Virus record (IMG/VR): IMGVR_UViG_3300017971_000201 | Location: 1 to 64,000 of that record | Length of the DNA: 64,000 bases | Source of the DNA: a virus | Direction: 5' to 3' (one strand) | Shown here: positions 52,736 through 62,142 of the stretch, in pieces | Numbering within the stretch: the stretch's first letter is position 1 | Layout of the letters: every line of letters starts with the position of its first letter | The notes under the pieces: model-generated | Databases searched by the model: none | The model's input: the letters and a program-made list of their open reading frames with translations, nothing else | What the model was told of the DNA's origin: nothing | Made by a program: the position numbers and the translations under genes

Positions 52736-54202
52736 CTAGAACACCAATCCGATGACGTGAGCGTCGAGCGTCAGGGTCGTTCCTGTCGCTCCTGTGTCGA
52801 TGCCGAGCTTGACGATCTGGCCGGCGGTGGCGATCTGGAACTTGCCTCCCGACGGGAATCGCCAAGCGTTCCCGACAGCCAGAAGGCCGGTGAGGATCTG
52901 CGAGGCGAAGATGTCATCCTCACCCGCAGCGATGCCAACGCCGGCCGTGGGCGGCGCAGTGATCGCGGTTGCTGTGGTCGGAACGAGAACGACATCGAAG
53001 ATGATCGCGGTCTTCCCTGCGGGAACGGTATACAGGCTCGTGACCGCCACTGCCTTGCCGTCGACCCCAGACACCAGCGCCAGGCGGCCGACCTGGTGAA
53101 GCGTGGCCAGGTTCCCGCTGGGATCGTGGGTCATCGTGACCCCGTCCACCTTGGTAGCGTGGCCGGTCGCGTTGACGGCCATGCCCTTGGTGCCGTCGAC
53201 CCTGGTCTTGATCCCGGCAGCCGCCACATCGATGCCGTTCGCGGTGTCCGGCTTGACCTTGAGGCCGCTCGCGTCGACATCCATGCCGAGGCTGGTGTTG
53301 ACCTTGACCTCGCCTACGCCCGCCGCGATGGCGAGGCCCTTGTCGGAGTCGGCGGTCCACTTGCCGATGGTGCCACCGCCCGAGGCTGAAGTGGCGATCG
53401 GGACCACGATGCCGATCTGGTTCCACTGGGTCGCGTCCGCGTCCCAGGCGTACTGCTCGTCCTCTGCCAGGACAAGATGCTGCTCGCCTGGCTCGAGGGT
53501 CGCGGTCGCCCGGCTGATCCCGAAGTTCCGGCTCCCAGGATCGCTCGAGGGAAGCGCGACCAGGGTCGTATTGCGGTAGTCCAGGTCGTTGGGAACCGTC
53601 CCGAAGTCGACGATCTGGCCGGCCGTCGTCGTTCCGTAGAGCCTGTCGTTGTCGCCGTCATCGGGAATGAGCTTGCGGATCAGCACCACGTCAGTGGCGA
53701 TGGCAGCCAGGTCCGTGTGAACGGCTGCCGCCCAGTACGAGGAGTCGGTCGTGATCTGCGAGGCGAGGTTCGCCAGAGAGGCGGCGGCGGAGCCGCCGAT
53801 CTGGACCTCGAACGGGAGCGTGGCCGTGGTCTTCCAGGTGAACGTCTCGGCCCCGTCTGTGTCGTTCTCGATGACGACCGTCTCGTTGTTGATCGGCAGG
53901 CCGGTGAGATAGAAGATGACGGCCGACTGGATCCCATCGTTGGCGCTGTCCAGCTGGCTCGAGCTGAGCAGGGCCTCCTTCCAGATACCGGTCGCGACAT
54001 CGTGCTTGTAGGCGACCTCCGCATCGCGGCCCGGATCGGGGAACTTGACGATCCTGTCCGCAGTGGCCGGCTCGTCCCAGTCCATGATGATCTTGCGAAC
54101 CGCCGCTGCATCTTGCAGATCGACGCTGGTCTGGAGCCTGGCGTTAGTGAGAGTCCGGTCGCTCTGGATGTCGAGGACTTGCTCAGTGGGGAAGGGCGGC
54201 AT
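52736..54202 (-). CDS. Tail fibre-like protein, 488 aa
   Basis: MPPFPTEQVLDIQSDRTLTN with GGAAGAGGAG upstream. The middle (~280-360) has short repeats of the type KGLAI..GVGEVKVN and NGIDVAAAGIKTRVDG, as seen in fibre shafts of phage tails. C-terminus is a beta-rich tip. A TATAAT box lies 27 bases upstream. Confidence 0.65.
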   Translation of the reverse strand: MPPFPTEQVLDIQSDRTLTNARLQTSVDLQDAAAVRKIIMDWDEPATADRIVKFPDPGRDAEVAYKHDVATGIWKEALLSSSQLDSANDGIQSAVIFYLTGLPINNETVVIENDTDGAETFTWKTTATLPFEVQIGGSAAASLANLASQITTDSSYWAAAVHTDLAAIATDVVLIRKLIPDDGDNDRLYGTTTAGQIVDFGTVPNDLDYRNTTLVALPSSDPGSRNFGISRATATLEPGEQHLVLAEDEQYAWDADATQWNQIGIVVPIATSASGGGTIGKWTADSDKGLAIAAGVGEVKVNTSLGMDVDASGLKVKPDTANGIDVAAAGIKTRVDGTKGMAVNATGHATKVDGVTMTHDPSGNLATLHQVGRLALVSGVDGKAVAVTSLYTVPAGKTAIIFDVVLVPTTATAITAPPTAGVGIAAGEDDIFASQILTGLLAVGNAWRFPSGGKFQIATAGQIVKLGIDTGATGTTLTLDAHVIGLVF

Positions 54203-54228
54203 CGCGTCTCCTCTTCCTACGAACCGGC

Positions 54229-54234
54229 ATTATA
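54229..54234 (-). promoter_or_regulatory. TATAAT -10 box before tail-fibre gene
   Basis: TTTGTATAATGCC on the minus strand with GGAAGAGGAG and the ATG at 54202 downstream. A perfect -10 consensus; no good -35 at 17 bases. Confidence 0.5.
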
Positions 54235-54273
54235 CAAAGCCGTCTGCCGAGCGCCTTTCCGTCAACCGAAGAG

Positions 54274-55158
54274 CTACAGCCAGTGCTCGTCCACCCAGTC
54301 GAGCGTCGGCCTCAGATCGAGATCATCGGCCTCCGCCAGCAGCTCGTCGATCTTCCCGGTCTCGTCCAGGTCCACCGGCTTCTGGAGCTGGGGTTGGATC
54401 CGGCGGAACCTGTCCCCCAGGATCCGCTCGGCCGACGTCGTGGCGGCCATGACCGGCGCGTCGAACACAGCCGGCATCAGGAGCCCAGGATCGAGCGCCC
54501 ACTGGTAGATCCCCCAGTCCATCCCGTCGGCTGCTTGGATCGCCGGCCTGAAGGCCCCGGTGCCCAGCGAGAGCATCACGACACTGTCGAGCCGGAGGCC
54601 CTTGATCTGGGTCTCCGTGATCGCGAACGGGGCTGGGTTGTTCGCGAACAGACCCCCATCGGCGTAGCAGCAGCCGTCGGGGCCGGTGAAGCCTGGGAGG
54701 TAGGTCGGGGCCGCCGCCGAAGCGAGCCCGACCTCCCATAGGGTCCAGCTGTCGTCATCCTTGTTGAAGAACTTGGGCCGCCACCTGGAGATGTTCAGCG
54801 CCGGAACGAGGATGTCCGCGCCGAGATCGCCGACGAGGGTGTCCCCGTATGAGCCCTTGAGCGCCCTCTTCAGCGGCTCAGCGGCGTAGTCGGCCCGCCG
54901 CAGCTCGTCGAGCGCGAACCGGTCCCAGAAGTCACGGTGCGAGAAGATGTGAGGCCCAGTGTCCTCGTACAGCTCGACGATGTCGTGAGCCGACAGGCCC
55001 TTTGCGAGCGCGAGCGCGAGGATCGAGCCTGTGGACGTGCCCGCGAACATGTCGGTCTTGGCAGCGAAGCCGGGACGAGCTTCGCCCAACCGCTCCACGA
55101 TCCGAGCGGAGAGGATGCCGCGAATGCCGCCACCATCGAAGCTGAGGATCCTATACAT
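54274..55158 (-). CDS. Patatin-like phospholipase in the tail operon
   Basis: 294 residues from an ATG at 55158 with AGGAG upstream. RILSFDGGGIRGILSARI has the oxyanion-hole GGGxRG, MFAGTSTGSILALAL has the GxSxG nucleophile, and CYADGGLFANNP has the DGG aspartate of the Ser-Asp dyad. Complete patatin-family lipid acyl hydrolase. Its place between fibre genes suggests a virion-associated or lysis-related lipase acting on host lipids, an unusual tail cargo. Confidence 0.82.
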   Translation of the reverse strand: MYRILSFDGGGIRGILSARIVERLGEARPGFAAKTDMFAGTSTGSILALALAKGLSAHDIVELYEDTGPHIFSHRDFWDRFALDELRRADYAAEPLKRALKGSYGDTLVGDLGADILVPALNISRWRPKFFNKDDDSWTLWEVGLASAAAPTYLPGFTGPDGCCYADGGLFANNPAPFAITETQIKGLRLDSVVMLSLGTGAFRPAIQAADGMDWGIYQWALDPGLLMPAVFDAPVMAATTSAERILGDRFRRIQPQLQKPVDLDETGKIDELLAEADDLDLRPTLDWVDEHWL

Positions 55159-55165
55159 CTGACTC

Positions 55166-56509
55166 CTACAAGGTGATGTTGTGGGCGACATCGTTGCCTG
55201 TACCGACGCTAATCTCAGTCGTGTGACCGGAGACTACGTTACCGACGCACGTGCAGTTGGTGGCCCCGGAGAGATCGATCCCCTTACCCGCTGCGCTGTT
55301 GTTCTTCACCTTGTTGTTGCTCACGACAGACCGATCGTCGGCAACGATCCCGTGCCCTCCGTTGTTCTCGACGCGATTGCCCTCGATCACGCAGTCGGGG
55401 TCATTGCCACACTGGATCCCAACACCCGTGTTCCCGATCACCTGGTTGTTCGCGAGCACGCCATCGTCGCCGCCCTGGATCCCGACACCTCCGTTCTCGC
55501 CGATCAGGCAGCCCTCGACGAGGTTGTACTGGCCGTCGTAGTCGATGCCGTCGCCACCGTTACGGCAGATCATCCCGGAAGCGATCAGGGTGGCCTTCGT
55601 GCCCGGCTCTGTGTTCGCCCCCTTGCCGTTGTTGTCACAGAACTGGCTGTCGGTGACGTTCGTCGCCTCGGTGGCCCCGTCGACCATCAGGCCGTCGCCA
55701 CCGTTCTGGACCGCGACACACTCGGCGAAGATGCACTTCTCACAGCCCGTGAGCTGGAACCCGTGGGACACACTGTTCTGCGCGTATCCCGCCTGAAGCT
55801 CGATCATCGTGCACGAGGTCAGCTTGACGCCGACACCGCCGACGTCCTCAGCACCACCGCCCAGCAGGAACGCGGCAGTGCAGTCGACCAGCTCTAACCC
55901 GTGCGACCCGTGCTTCTTGCTGACGATCTTCTCCAGCACAGCGTGCTGAATACCCCGCAGGTAGATGCCGACGCCGAGACCACCGACGACGATCAGGCTG
56001 CTGATCGTGAGACCGGCAAACATACCGCGAGCCTCGTAGGCGATCCCAGAGATTGCCCTGCCTCTGAAGGTCGACTGGAGTTCGAGGTGCGTGTCGTCGG
56101 TGATCGAGGCCACCAGATGGTACGCGGCGTGTAGCCGGATGAAGACGTAGTTCGTGCTGGGATCCGGGAGACTGGTGAAGCTCGTCCCGACACCGGTCAC
56201 CGTGGTCGATCCATTCGGGACCGAGACAGTGCCCGCCGTCTCCTTCGCCGCTCCGGCGTCGGCCTTGATCTGCGACGCGGTGCCGGCGAAGTAGATCAGC
56301 GTCTCGCCAGCCGTCTCCCCCTGGAGCACACCGCCTGAAGGCATGACGATGTCCGACGTCTCGACGTACGTGCCATTCTTGACGAAGACCGTTCGATTCC
56401 CCTCGGCGAACGCCTCGGCGATGCTCTCGTAGTCTCCCCTTCCATCCTTGGCAACAGTTGCATCGAACTGCCTGGTGGCCGGATGGTCCTTAACTGCTAC
56501 GCCGGTCAT
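55166..56509 (-). CDS. Right-handed beta-helix tailspike
   Basis: 447 residues. The start KDGRGDYESIAEAFAEGNRT is the typical entry of pectate-lyase-like spikes. From ~170 on, short repeats such as NGGDGIDYDG, ENGGVGIQGGDDGVLANN, GNTGVGIQCGNDP and NNGGHGIVADD are PbH1-type coils. Such helices bind or cut surface polysaccharides. It precedes the patatin gene in the same operon, so carbohydrate and lipid activities may cooperate. Confidence 0.75.
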   Translation of the reverse strand: MTGVAVKDHPATRQFDATVAKDGRGDYESIAEAFAEGNRTVFVKNGTYVETSDIVMPSGGVLQGETAGETLIYFAGTASQIKADAGAAKETAGTVSVPNGSTTVTGVGTSFTSLPDPSTNYVFIRLHAAYHLVASITDDTHLELQSTFRGRAISGIAYEARGMFAGLTISSLIVVGGLGVGIYLRGIQHAVLEKIVSKKHGSHGLELVDCTAAFLLGGGAEDVGGVGVKLTSCTMIELQAGYAQNSVSHGFQLTGCEKCIFAECVAVQNGGDGLMVDGATEATNVTDSQFCDNNGKGANTEPGTKATLIASGMICRNGGDGIDYDGQYNLVEGCLIGENGGVGIQGGDDGVLANNQVIGNTGVGIQCGNDPDCVIEGNRVENNGGHGIVADDRSVVSNNKVKNNSAAGKGIDLSGATNCTCVGNVVSGHTTEISVGTGNDVAHNITL

Positions 56510-56513
56510 GAAA

Positions 56514-57686
56514 CTACTCCACAGCCGCCGCCCAGATAGCGGCGCTTGTCGGCTGGGTCAGGGTACCAGCCGTCGCTGGCAGTGTCGTCCCAGCGGACGC
56601 CTCAAAGTAAAGCGGCCAGAACCCGCCAGAGCCGCTGCCGGTCGCCCTGAACGACGGCTGACTCGCATCGCAGATGAACGCGACCCAGTAGTAGCCACTC
56701 GTTGGCACGAGATAGGACGCAGTCAGCGGAACCGTGTTGGTCCCCGGCGTGTTCGTGTTCACCTGCGCCGTCTCAGCGACCTTCGTGTTCGGCGTCCCGG
56801 TTGGGCTCGTCGGGGTCGCCTGAGAGTAGAGACCAAGCCTGATGTACCTGGTCGTCGACCCGCCACCGACGACGTTGCACTTCATGTTGTTGATCGTGAT
56901 CCCGGCTGGGAGCCACACCCTGGCGTACTGGACAGTCGAGGTCGAGATCGAGCCGGCGGTCTGCACCACGCCACGACTGAACGTCGCCCATTCACCAGGC
57001 TGATCGACTGGGGACGGATTGAGCCAGTACCGGGAGAGTCTGGCGTCAGCCCGCGCCTTGGGAATCGCATTGGCTGCTGGAGTGGCAGTCGCAACTTCGT
57101 CAACGCCGTTGTGCTGGTGCGATGTCGCGTGCCCCGTCGGGGTCCTCGCGTCGCTCAGACGACTGTCGTTGCCAGCACACGATTGCTGCGCCCCAGTACC
57201 GAGGGTTCTGAGCGATCCCGTGGCGGCAGCAGCATCCACTGCCATAGCGTCTGTTCCACCAGGCTGATGGCGAGCTGCGTGCAGGGCGGCCGGAAACGTC
57301 CCTGTATTTGGCGCGAGATCGACATTCTGATCAGGCATAGCCAGCACACGCGTTGCGCCAGCGGCTACCGATCCAGCGTCCAGCCGGACGCGCTTTGTGG
57401 TAGTAACCGGATCCCGGACCAACTCGGTCGTGTCATCGACCGGGAAGGTCACGGGGGACTGAGCCGCTAGGCTCTGCTCCTTTGTCTGATCGTCCCCGTC
57501 GATGTTGAGGAGCAGGTCGTCGGCCGCTATGTACGACGCCACCTCCCGGTCGTTCTGTATTTCGGACACGCTCGCGTAGTCAGTGAGTGTGACCTGCCCA
57601 CTGGCCGGGATCTCCTGGTTCGGAACCGGGAGCTGTGTCAGCGCGAGCGCCCCAGCTGTCTGGTTCTTGCCGATGATCACACTCAT
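56514..57686 (-). CDS. Tail fibre-like protein, 390 aa
   Basis: MSVIIGKNQTAGALALTQLP; ATG overlaps the upstream stop (ATGA). A middle segment with AARHQPGGTDAM and RTPTGHATSHQHNGVDEV resembles histidine-containing shaft repeats of phage fibres; C-terminal domain is a beta sandwich (YLVPTSGYYWVAFICDAS). Confidence 0.65.
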   Translation of the reverse strand: MSVIIGKNQTAGALALTQLPVPNQEIPASGQVTLTDYASVSEIQNDREVASYIAADDLLLNIDGDDQTKEQSLAAQSPVTFPVDDTTELVRDPVTTTKRVRLDAGSVAAGATRVLAMPDQNVDLAPNTGTFPAALHAARHQPGGTDAMAVDAAAATGSLRTLGTGAQQSCAGNDSRLSDARTPTGHATSHQHNGVDEVATATPAANAIPKARADARLSRYWLNPSPVDQPGEWATFSRGVVQTAGSISTSTVQYARVWLPAGITINNMKCNVVGGGSTTRYIRLGLYSQATPTSPTGTPNTKVAETAQVNTNTPGTNTVPLTASYLVPTSGYYWVAFICDASQPSFRATGSGSGGFWPLYFEASAGTTLPATAGTLTQPTSAAIWAAAVE

Positions 57687-58525
57687 GCGCGCCACCTCAC
57701 CCGGACCCAGCCGTGTCCGTTAGTGGTCGTGTTGCCTCCGGCCTTGTTCCGCACGGCCAGAACTACGCCTTGATTGAAGTTCGAGTTCAGATTGCTGACA
57801 TGACCCGATAAGGCAGTCGAAATCAGCTCCGCACCCGTTGCCGCACCTCCGGCGACGACTTCGAAAGTCGCGCTGTCGGTATCCGCCCTGGTATAGCCCA
57901 GCGCGACGACGGTCCCGTTGAAGTAGGCCGGAAAGCCGTCTGTAGCGGAGAACGCCAATCCGTCGATTCCACGGTAGTAAGCGCCTGGCCCGACGTTGCC
58001 GTTTCTTCCGAAGTAGATGAGCCCTTCGACAGCGGACAGCCACTTCGCGCGAGTCGCGTCGTAGCGCATCTCCATGTCGAGAACCGTGTTGTAGTACTTC
58101 GCTCCGTTCGGCGGAGTACCGATACCGGTCGGGTCGGCCGTGAGCGCGCCGTAGTCTGGACGCGTGTCGTTGTCGGCCTTCTGCCAGACTGTTCCGTTGA
58201 AGATGGCCCAATCCCCGACGGTCCAGTTGTTGATCCCGTCTAGGTTCGTGGACCCGGCTACCGAGACGATGTAGTAGTCGCCCTGCGTGCCGACACCCGA
58301 CGCCAGAGCCGGCATGTTCGTGGCCGCATCCCATGTACCCTTGAAGACGATGCCGGACCATGAGGGCTGACCGACGGTCCATCCGCCGAGTCCGTTGCCC
58401 TTGATCACGTCGTCCAGGTTCGGGGCGTATCCGATCTCGGTGAACGGGTCGATCAGGATACCTGACGGGCTGGCCGGATCGACCGGCGTCCCGAAGACGC
58501 CTCCGGGCTTGTTGAGGGCGCTCAT
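57683..58525 (-). CDS. Tail fibre-like protein, 280 aa
   Basis: MSALNKPGGVFGTPVDPASP. FKGTWDAATNMPALASGVGTQGDYYIVS and NNWTVGDWAIFNGTVWQK match the carbohydrate-binding-like fibre repeat common in phage tail proteins (GDYYIVS...W..GDWAIFNG.VW.K). ATG overlaps the upstream stop. Confidence 0.68.
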   Translation of the reverse strand: MSALNKPGGVFGTPVDPASPSGILIDPFTEIGYAPNLDDVIKGNGLGGWTVGQPSWSGIVFKGTWDAATNMPALASGVGTQGDYYIVSVAGSTNLDGINNWTVGDWAIFNGTVWQKADNDTRPDYGALTADPTGIGTPPNGAKYYNTVLDMEMRYDATRAKWLSAVEGLIYFGRNGNVGPGAYYRGIDGLAFSATDGFPAYFNGTVVALGYTRADTDSATFEVVAGGAATGAELISTALSGHVSNLNSNFNQGVVLAVRNKAGGNTTTNGHGWVRVRWRA

Positions 58526-59058
58526 GCGAAGTTGACTCCCAGCTCGTACAGAAACCAGCGCCCAACCAAGGTATCCGAGGCCGAGGCCGGGTTTCTGCTC
58601 AGGAGGAACTGAGCAGAATCGCCGGGGCTCAGGCTGAGCGCGGCCAGCGTTGTCGAGAACGACCAGCTCTGGGCCAGGTCGTTTGGAACATCGAGAAGAC
58701 CGAGGGCGCTCGGCCCGGCCCACGCGCCGGCTCCGACCCTCGCGTGCAGGCGCAGGACCACCTGGCCGCCGACCGCCGGGCTGTCCCCAGCTCGTCCCGG
58801 CATACGGAACACCGCTGTCGTCACTCCGGCCGGAATCTTGAGGCTCAGGCCGACACCGGACTCCCCGGAATCCGCGTAGGCGCGACCCAGCCCGGTGACC
58901 GAGTACGTGTCCGACACCACCGGAGCGGTGGCCGTGATCGGCCAGCTCCCCTCCGGTACCTGGAGCATGTCGGCGACGAAGATGCGCTCATTGCCCCATA
59001 CGCCCTGAAGGGGTCCGACCGTGAAACCACCGGGTCCTCGTTTTCCGAAGCCGCTCAC
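58522..59058 (-). CDS. Probable tail/baseplate protein, 178 aa
   Basis: GTG start; begins VSGFGKRGPGGFTVGPLQG. Beta-rich, with many Gly, Ala and Ser (AGVTTAVFRMPGRAGDSPAV). No family recognised; embedded in the tail operon with ATGA coupling to the next gene. Confidence 0.55.
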   Translation of the reverse strand: MSGFGKRGPGGFTVGPLQGVWGNERIFVADMLQVPEGSWPITATAPVVSDTYSVTGLGRAYADSGESGVGLSLKIPAGVTTAVFRMPGRAGDSPAVGGQVVLRLHARVGAGAWAGPSALGLLDVPNDLAQSWSFSTTLAALSLSPGDSAQFLLSRNPASASDTLVGRWFLYELGVNFA

Positions 59059-59067
59059 TGGCTACCT

Positions 59068-59385
59068 CTACCAGGCCCAGAAACGGAAGGCCGCCCCGGG
59101 AGTGCCCTTCAGCCAGATCGCCTTGAGGCGCCTGAAGTCCTGGGTCAAGACCTCGCCGGTCTTGATGCGACCGTGGTCTGCGCCGCCGCCAGGATCGGCG
59201 GCGATTCGGAAGTAGATGTCGGATCCGGCGTCGTTCGCCAGCATGATCGAGTGGCTCGTGAACGGGTTGGACGTGTCGAGATCCTCGAACACCAGCTCGT
59301 TGTCGGCGTAGGCGCCAGCGCCCTGGATCGTGGTGTCCACGAAGTAGTTGTAGGAGCGAATGCTCGTCTCGCCTGTGCCTGCCAT
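59068..59385 (-). CDS. Probable tail protein, 105 aa
   Basis: MAGTGETSIRSYNYFVDTTI; a GTG at 59388 is also possible. Beta-rich (SDIYFRIAADPGGGADHGRI), similar in pattern to small phage proteins that trim fibre attachment. No family recognised. Confidence 0.5.
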   Translation of the reverse strand: MAGTGETSIRSYNYFVDTTIQGAGAYADNELVFEDLDTSNPFTSHSIMLANDAGSDIYFRIAADPGGGADHGRIKTGEVLTQDFRRLKAIWLKGTPGAAFRFWAW

Positions 59386-59400
59386 CACGCCCCCCGGGAG

Positions 59401-60147
59401 CTATTGCCCCAGCACCCTGTCGACGGTGCCTCTGTACCTGTAGTTGCGGCCGTCCTGCTCGAACGGCGTCCGGCCAATGTACTTGATCGACGACTGGCCC
59501 TTCCCCGCCGAGGAGTGCTGCACGATCTCATCGAAGGTGCATGAGACCTGGACCATGCGCGGATGGCCGTTCGGGAACCAGGACTCGTAGGTGATCGGCG
59601 CGCTCCGCAGGACCACCAGGATCGCGTCGTCGGTGCCGCCCAGCAGAGAGCCCTCGAGCACGAGCCAGAGCTTCTTGGGCGGGCTGGCTAACGAGTTGAG
59701 CCCGCTCGCCTGTGTGCCGTAGTCCGCCATCATGAACGAGCGCAGCCGCGAGAGCGCAGCTCGGATGTCCACCGTGTAGCGGTCCGATGGCATTAGCCCG
59801 ACGGCGGCCAAGTTCTGATTGATGTTGGCCTGACGGCTCAGGCCACCGCGCTCCTCTCCCATGTCCAGCTCAGCTGTGAACTGCGCCGTGAAAGTGATCT
59901 GCCGGCCGCTGCCGCCGATCCACTGAAGCAGCGGATGGCTCGCGCCCGGAACCTGCTTCTGCGCGTACTCGACGTTGTAGCTGTCGTCCAGAGACTCGGG
60001 CCAGTACTGGAAGACGAAGATCTCGTCGCCCGCACCGGCCGCGCCTGCCTTCTTGCTGCTCACCATCTCCGGGAACATGTAGGCCGCGCGCGGTGTCCGG
60101 TCACGGAAGATGCTCTGCGACTGGCTCAGACCCAGGTTGATCGACAT
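59401..60147 (-). CDS. Contractile-injection-system tube/baseplate hub-like protein
   Basis: 248 residues. FQYWPESLDDSYNVEY, ASHPLLQWIGGSGRQITFTAQF, YTVDIRAALSRLRSFM, SPPKKLWLVLEGSLL and APITYESWFPNGHPRMVQVSCTFDEI follow the pattern of CIS tube-initiator proteins (baseplate/hub of contractile tails). This supports a myovirus. Preceded by a CATAAT -10-like box and ACGGAG. Confidence 0.65.
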   Translation of the reverse strand: MSINLGLSQSQSIFRDRTPRAAYMFPEMVSSKKAGAAGAGDEIFVFQYWPESLDDSYNVEYAQKQVPGASHPLLQWIGGSGRQITFTAQFTAELDMGEERGGLSRQANINQNLAAVGLMPSDRYTVDIRAALSRLRSFMMADYGTQASGLNSLASPPKKLWLVLEGSLLGGTDDAILVVLRSAPITYESWFPNGHPRMVQVSCTFDEIVQHSSAGKGQSSIKYIGRTPFEQDGRNYRYRGTVDRVLGQ

Positions 60148-60269
60148 AAGCCGAAGCTCCGTGTCCCATTATGCGGCCAGGGGCGGGAGAGCACCAGGAC
60201 GCACCCAAACAGCGAGGGACGACCCGGTACCCTGCGAGCCGCCCCAAGCTGTCCCAGATGGGATGTGTG
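60148..60269. promoter_or_regulatory. Intergenic region with -10-like CATAAT
   Basis: 122 bases between tail genes. On the minus strand GGCCGCATAATGGGACACGGAG lies upstream of the ATG at 60147. Nothing else recognisable. Confidence 0.4.
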
Positions 60270-60638
60270 CTACTCGGCCGCGCCGCCGGTCTCGGGGTCT
60301 CGAGCCAGGTCACCCAGCTTCGTGACCGCGTTGTTGATCTTGTACTCGCCCTTCGTGGCCTTCACGATCATCGGGATCATGAAGCGGACGCCCTTCTTGA
60401 GGATCGGGTCGACGAGGCTGTCCGGCAGCCACGGGATGTCGGTCTCGTCGATGACGTGGTCGAGGATCTTCTCGGCCGCCGCCGACTTCTCGGGGCCGGT
60501 CATGCCCCGCACTTCTTCGACGATCTCCATGACCTTCGGGACGATCTCGAAGATGTCCGTCCACTGCCAGCCGTCCTCGAACAGCTCGAGGACGTCCGCC
60601 GCGTGCTTCTGCACCTGCTCGATGGTGAACTCTGCCAT
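60270..60638 (-). CDS. Helical protein of the tail operon, 122 aa
   Basis: ATG at 60638 with AAGGACAGG upstream. MAEFTIEQVQKHAADVLELF, then KILDHVIDETDIPWLPDSLVD: helical with an acidic bias and a hydrophobic stretch (FMIPMIVKATKG). No family recognised. Confidence 0.55.
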   Translation of the reverse strand: MAEFTIEQVQKHAADVLELFEDGWQWTDIFEIVPKVMEIVEEVRGMTGPEKSAAAEKILDHVIDETDIPWLPDSLVDPILKKGVRFMIPMIVKATKGEYKINNAVTKLGDLARDPETGGAAE

Positions 60639-60657
60639 GATCCTGTCCTTGAGCCCG

Positions 60658-61182
60658 TCAGCTCTCAGAGGGTCCGTCGTCGTCGTCTCCGACGGCGCTG
60701 TCGAGAAAGGAGCCAGCTGCGCTGGCAAGACTCCCTCCTATGGCGCCCGCCGCGCCACCTGTGAGGGCATTGATCGCACCGGACACGAGCCCGGCCGTGA
60801 CGCCCTTGATGATGCTCATCGCGATGTCGCCGAGCGTGTCGAGGACGAGGTGCACGGTCTCCATCAGGAAGCTCGCGGCCTTCGCGTCCGCGACGACCTT
60901 CGATCCCAGGCCCAGCGTCTCCATCGCGCGGACCTTGGACTCGTAGACCTGTGCCCACTGACGGGCCAGGTTGGTGTCTGTCTGCATGAGGCACTTGATC
61001 TTGGCGTCGGCCGCGTCCTTGAACAGCTCCTCGAGCTTGTCCTTGTGGGACGACTCGACGAACTCACCGAACTTCGTCATGAAGTTCCCGCGAATCCGCT
61101 CGGCCGCCTCGACGAGCTTCGGCTCGGCGATGGCGATGATCTGCTCGTTCAGATCAGGGGTCGGCGCTGACTCGCCGCTCAC
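60658..61182 (-). CDS. Helical protein with glycine-rich hydrophobic C-terminus, 174 aa
   Basis: GTG overlaps the upstream stop (GTGA). First ~100 residues helical and charged; residues ~125-165 (IIKGVTAGLVSGAINALTGG then AAGAIGGSLASAAGSF) are glycine-rich and hydrophobic, like a membrane-active or tail-tip segment, followed by DDDDGPSES. Adjacent to a lipoprotein gene; possible lysis or membrane role is only a guess. Confidence 0.55.
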   Translation of the reverse strand: MSGESAPTPDLNEQIIAIAEPKLVEAAERIRGNFMTKFGEFVESSHKDKLEELFKDAADAKIKCLMQTDTNLARQWAQVYESKVRAMETLGLGSKVVADAKAASFLMETVHLVLDTLGDIAMSIIKGVTAGLVSGAINALTGGAAGAIGGSLASAAGSFLDSAVGDDDDGPSES

Positions 61183-61496
61183 TGGTCACCTCCGCCGTCG
61201 TCCGTCTTCTTCTCCTCGACGGCTCCCGTCAGGCAGTCGTCGCAGAGGGAGATCGTGGCGTCCACGACGTCCAGCCGGCCCTCCTTCAGCTCGGGGATGA
61301 TCGCCTCGGCTTCGACGGCCGCATCGAGCGCCTCCTCGTAGCCCGGCCGGATGTCCTTCTCCAGGTTGTCCTTGATCTTCTCGATCGACGCCACGTAGCT
61401 GTCGATGCTCACCTTCGTCACGGGGTGACGGTTGCACGCGCAGGCGCTCAGGAACAGAACGCCCACCATCACCGTCGCAGCGAGAACGCGTCTCAC
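61179..61496 (-). CDS. Small lipoprotein, 105 aa
   Basis: GTG at 61496 with GGAGGAGGAAG upstream. Signal VRRVLAATVMVGVLFLSAC with lipobox LSAC; mature part is helical and acidic (KIKDNLEKDIRPGYEEALDA) with CDDC near the end. Size and design recall outer-membrane spanin-like lipoproteins, but no proline-rich region is present. Confidence 0.55.
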   Translation of the reverse strand: MRRVLAATVMVGVLFLSACACNRHPVTKVSIDSYVASIEKIKDNLEKDIRPGYEEALDAAVEAEAIIPELKEGRLDVVDATISLCDDCLTGAVEEKKTDDGGGDQ

Positions 61497-61539
61497 GTCT
61501 TCCTCCTCCCACAGCGGGCCGATTGTTGGGCCACGCGGC

Positions 61540-62142
61540 TTACGACACCGCCCAGCCGAGAACCTTGAAACGGATACCACGCGCCAGAGAGCCGGCGGCC
61601 GTGACGATTCCCAGAGCGCCTTGAGCTGGCACGATCAGAGTCTTCGTCGGGGTCTGGCCGTCTGTGAAGACCATCTCCCACTCGGGCTCTGGCGCGACCC
61701 ACGTAGCTGTACCCTGAAAGCAGATGACCTTGGTGCCATCCGGGATACCAGGCGCCGCGATCATGTACTCCAACTCCGTGCCCGGCGGTCTCGAGAGCAC
61801 CTGGTCGGCCTCGATCGGCTCGCCGTTGATGTAGTGCGTCGTCATCGGCTTGTCGACCAGCTCGCCGTCCACCACCATGCTCGCGCCGTAGACCACGCTA
61901 ACGTGGCTGTCGCACTGTCCCATCTCCGGCGGGCACGGACAGTCGTAGAGAACGTAGCCGACGATGTCTGGCCGACTAACGGCACGGCTCTTCCGCAGCG
62001 ACGTGGAGAGGCTGTTCTTGCAGTCTGGGTTGGAGAGACCGGGGCAACCTGGCGAGCAGTCACAGATCGGCCAGCCGCCAGGATTGTAAGTCTCCATGGA
62101 AGTCAGAGCACCGTCCGACAGGTATCCGAAGAAGTGCCTCAT
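61540..62142 (-). CDS. Cysteine-rich tail-operon protein, 200 aa
   Basis: ATG overlaps the upstream stop (ATGA). MRHFFGYLSDGALTSMETYN, then PICDCSPGCPGLSNPDCK and YDCPCPPEMGQCD: about seven cysteines in the first 80 residues. The C-terminal half is beta-rich. No family recognised. Confidence 0.55.
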   Translation of the reverse strand: MRHFFGYLSDGALTSMETYNPGGWPICDCSPGCPGLSNPDCKNSLSTSLRKSRAVSRPDIVGYVLYDCPCPPEMGQCDSHVSVVYGASMVVDGELVDKPMTTHYINGEPIEADQVLSRPPGTELEYMIAAPGIPDGTKVICFQGTATWVAPEPEWEMVFTDGQTPTKTLIVPAQGALGIVTAAGSLARGIRFKVLGWAVS

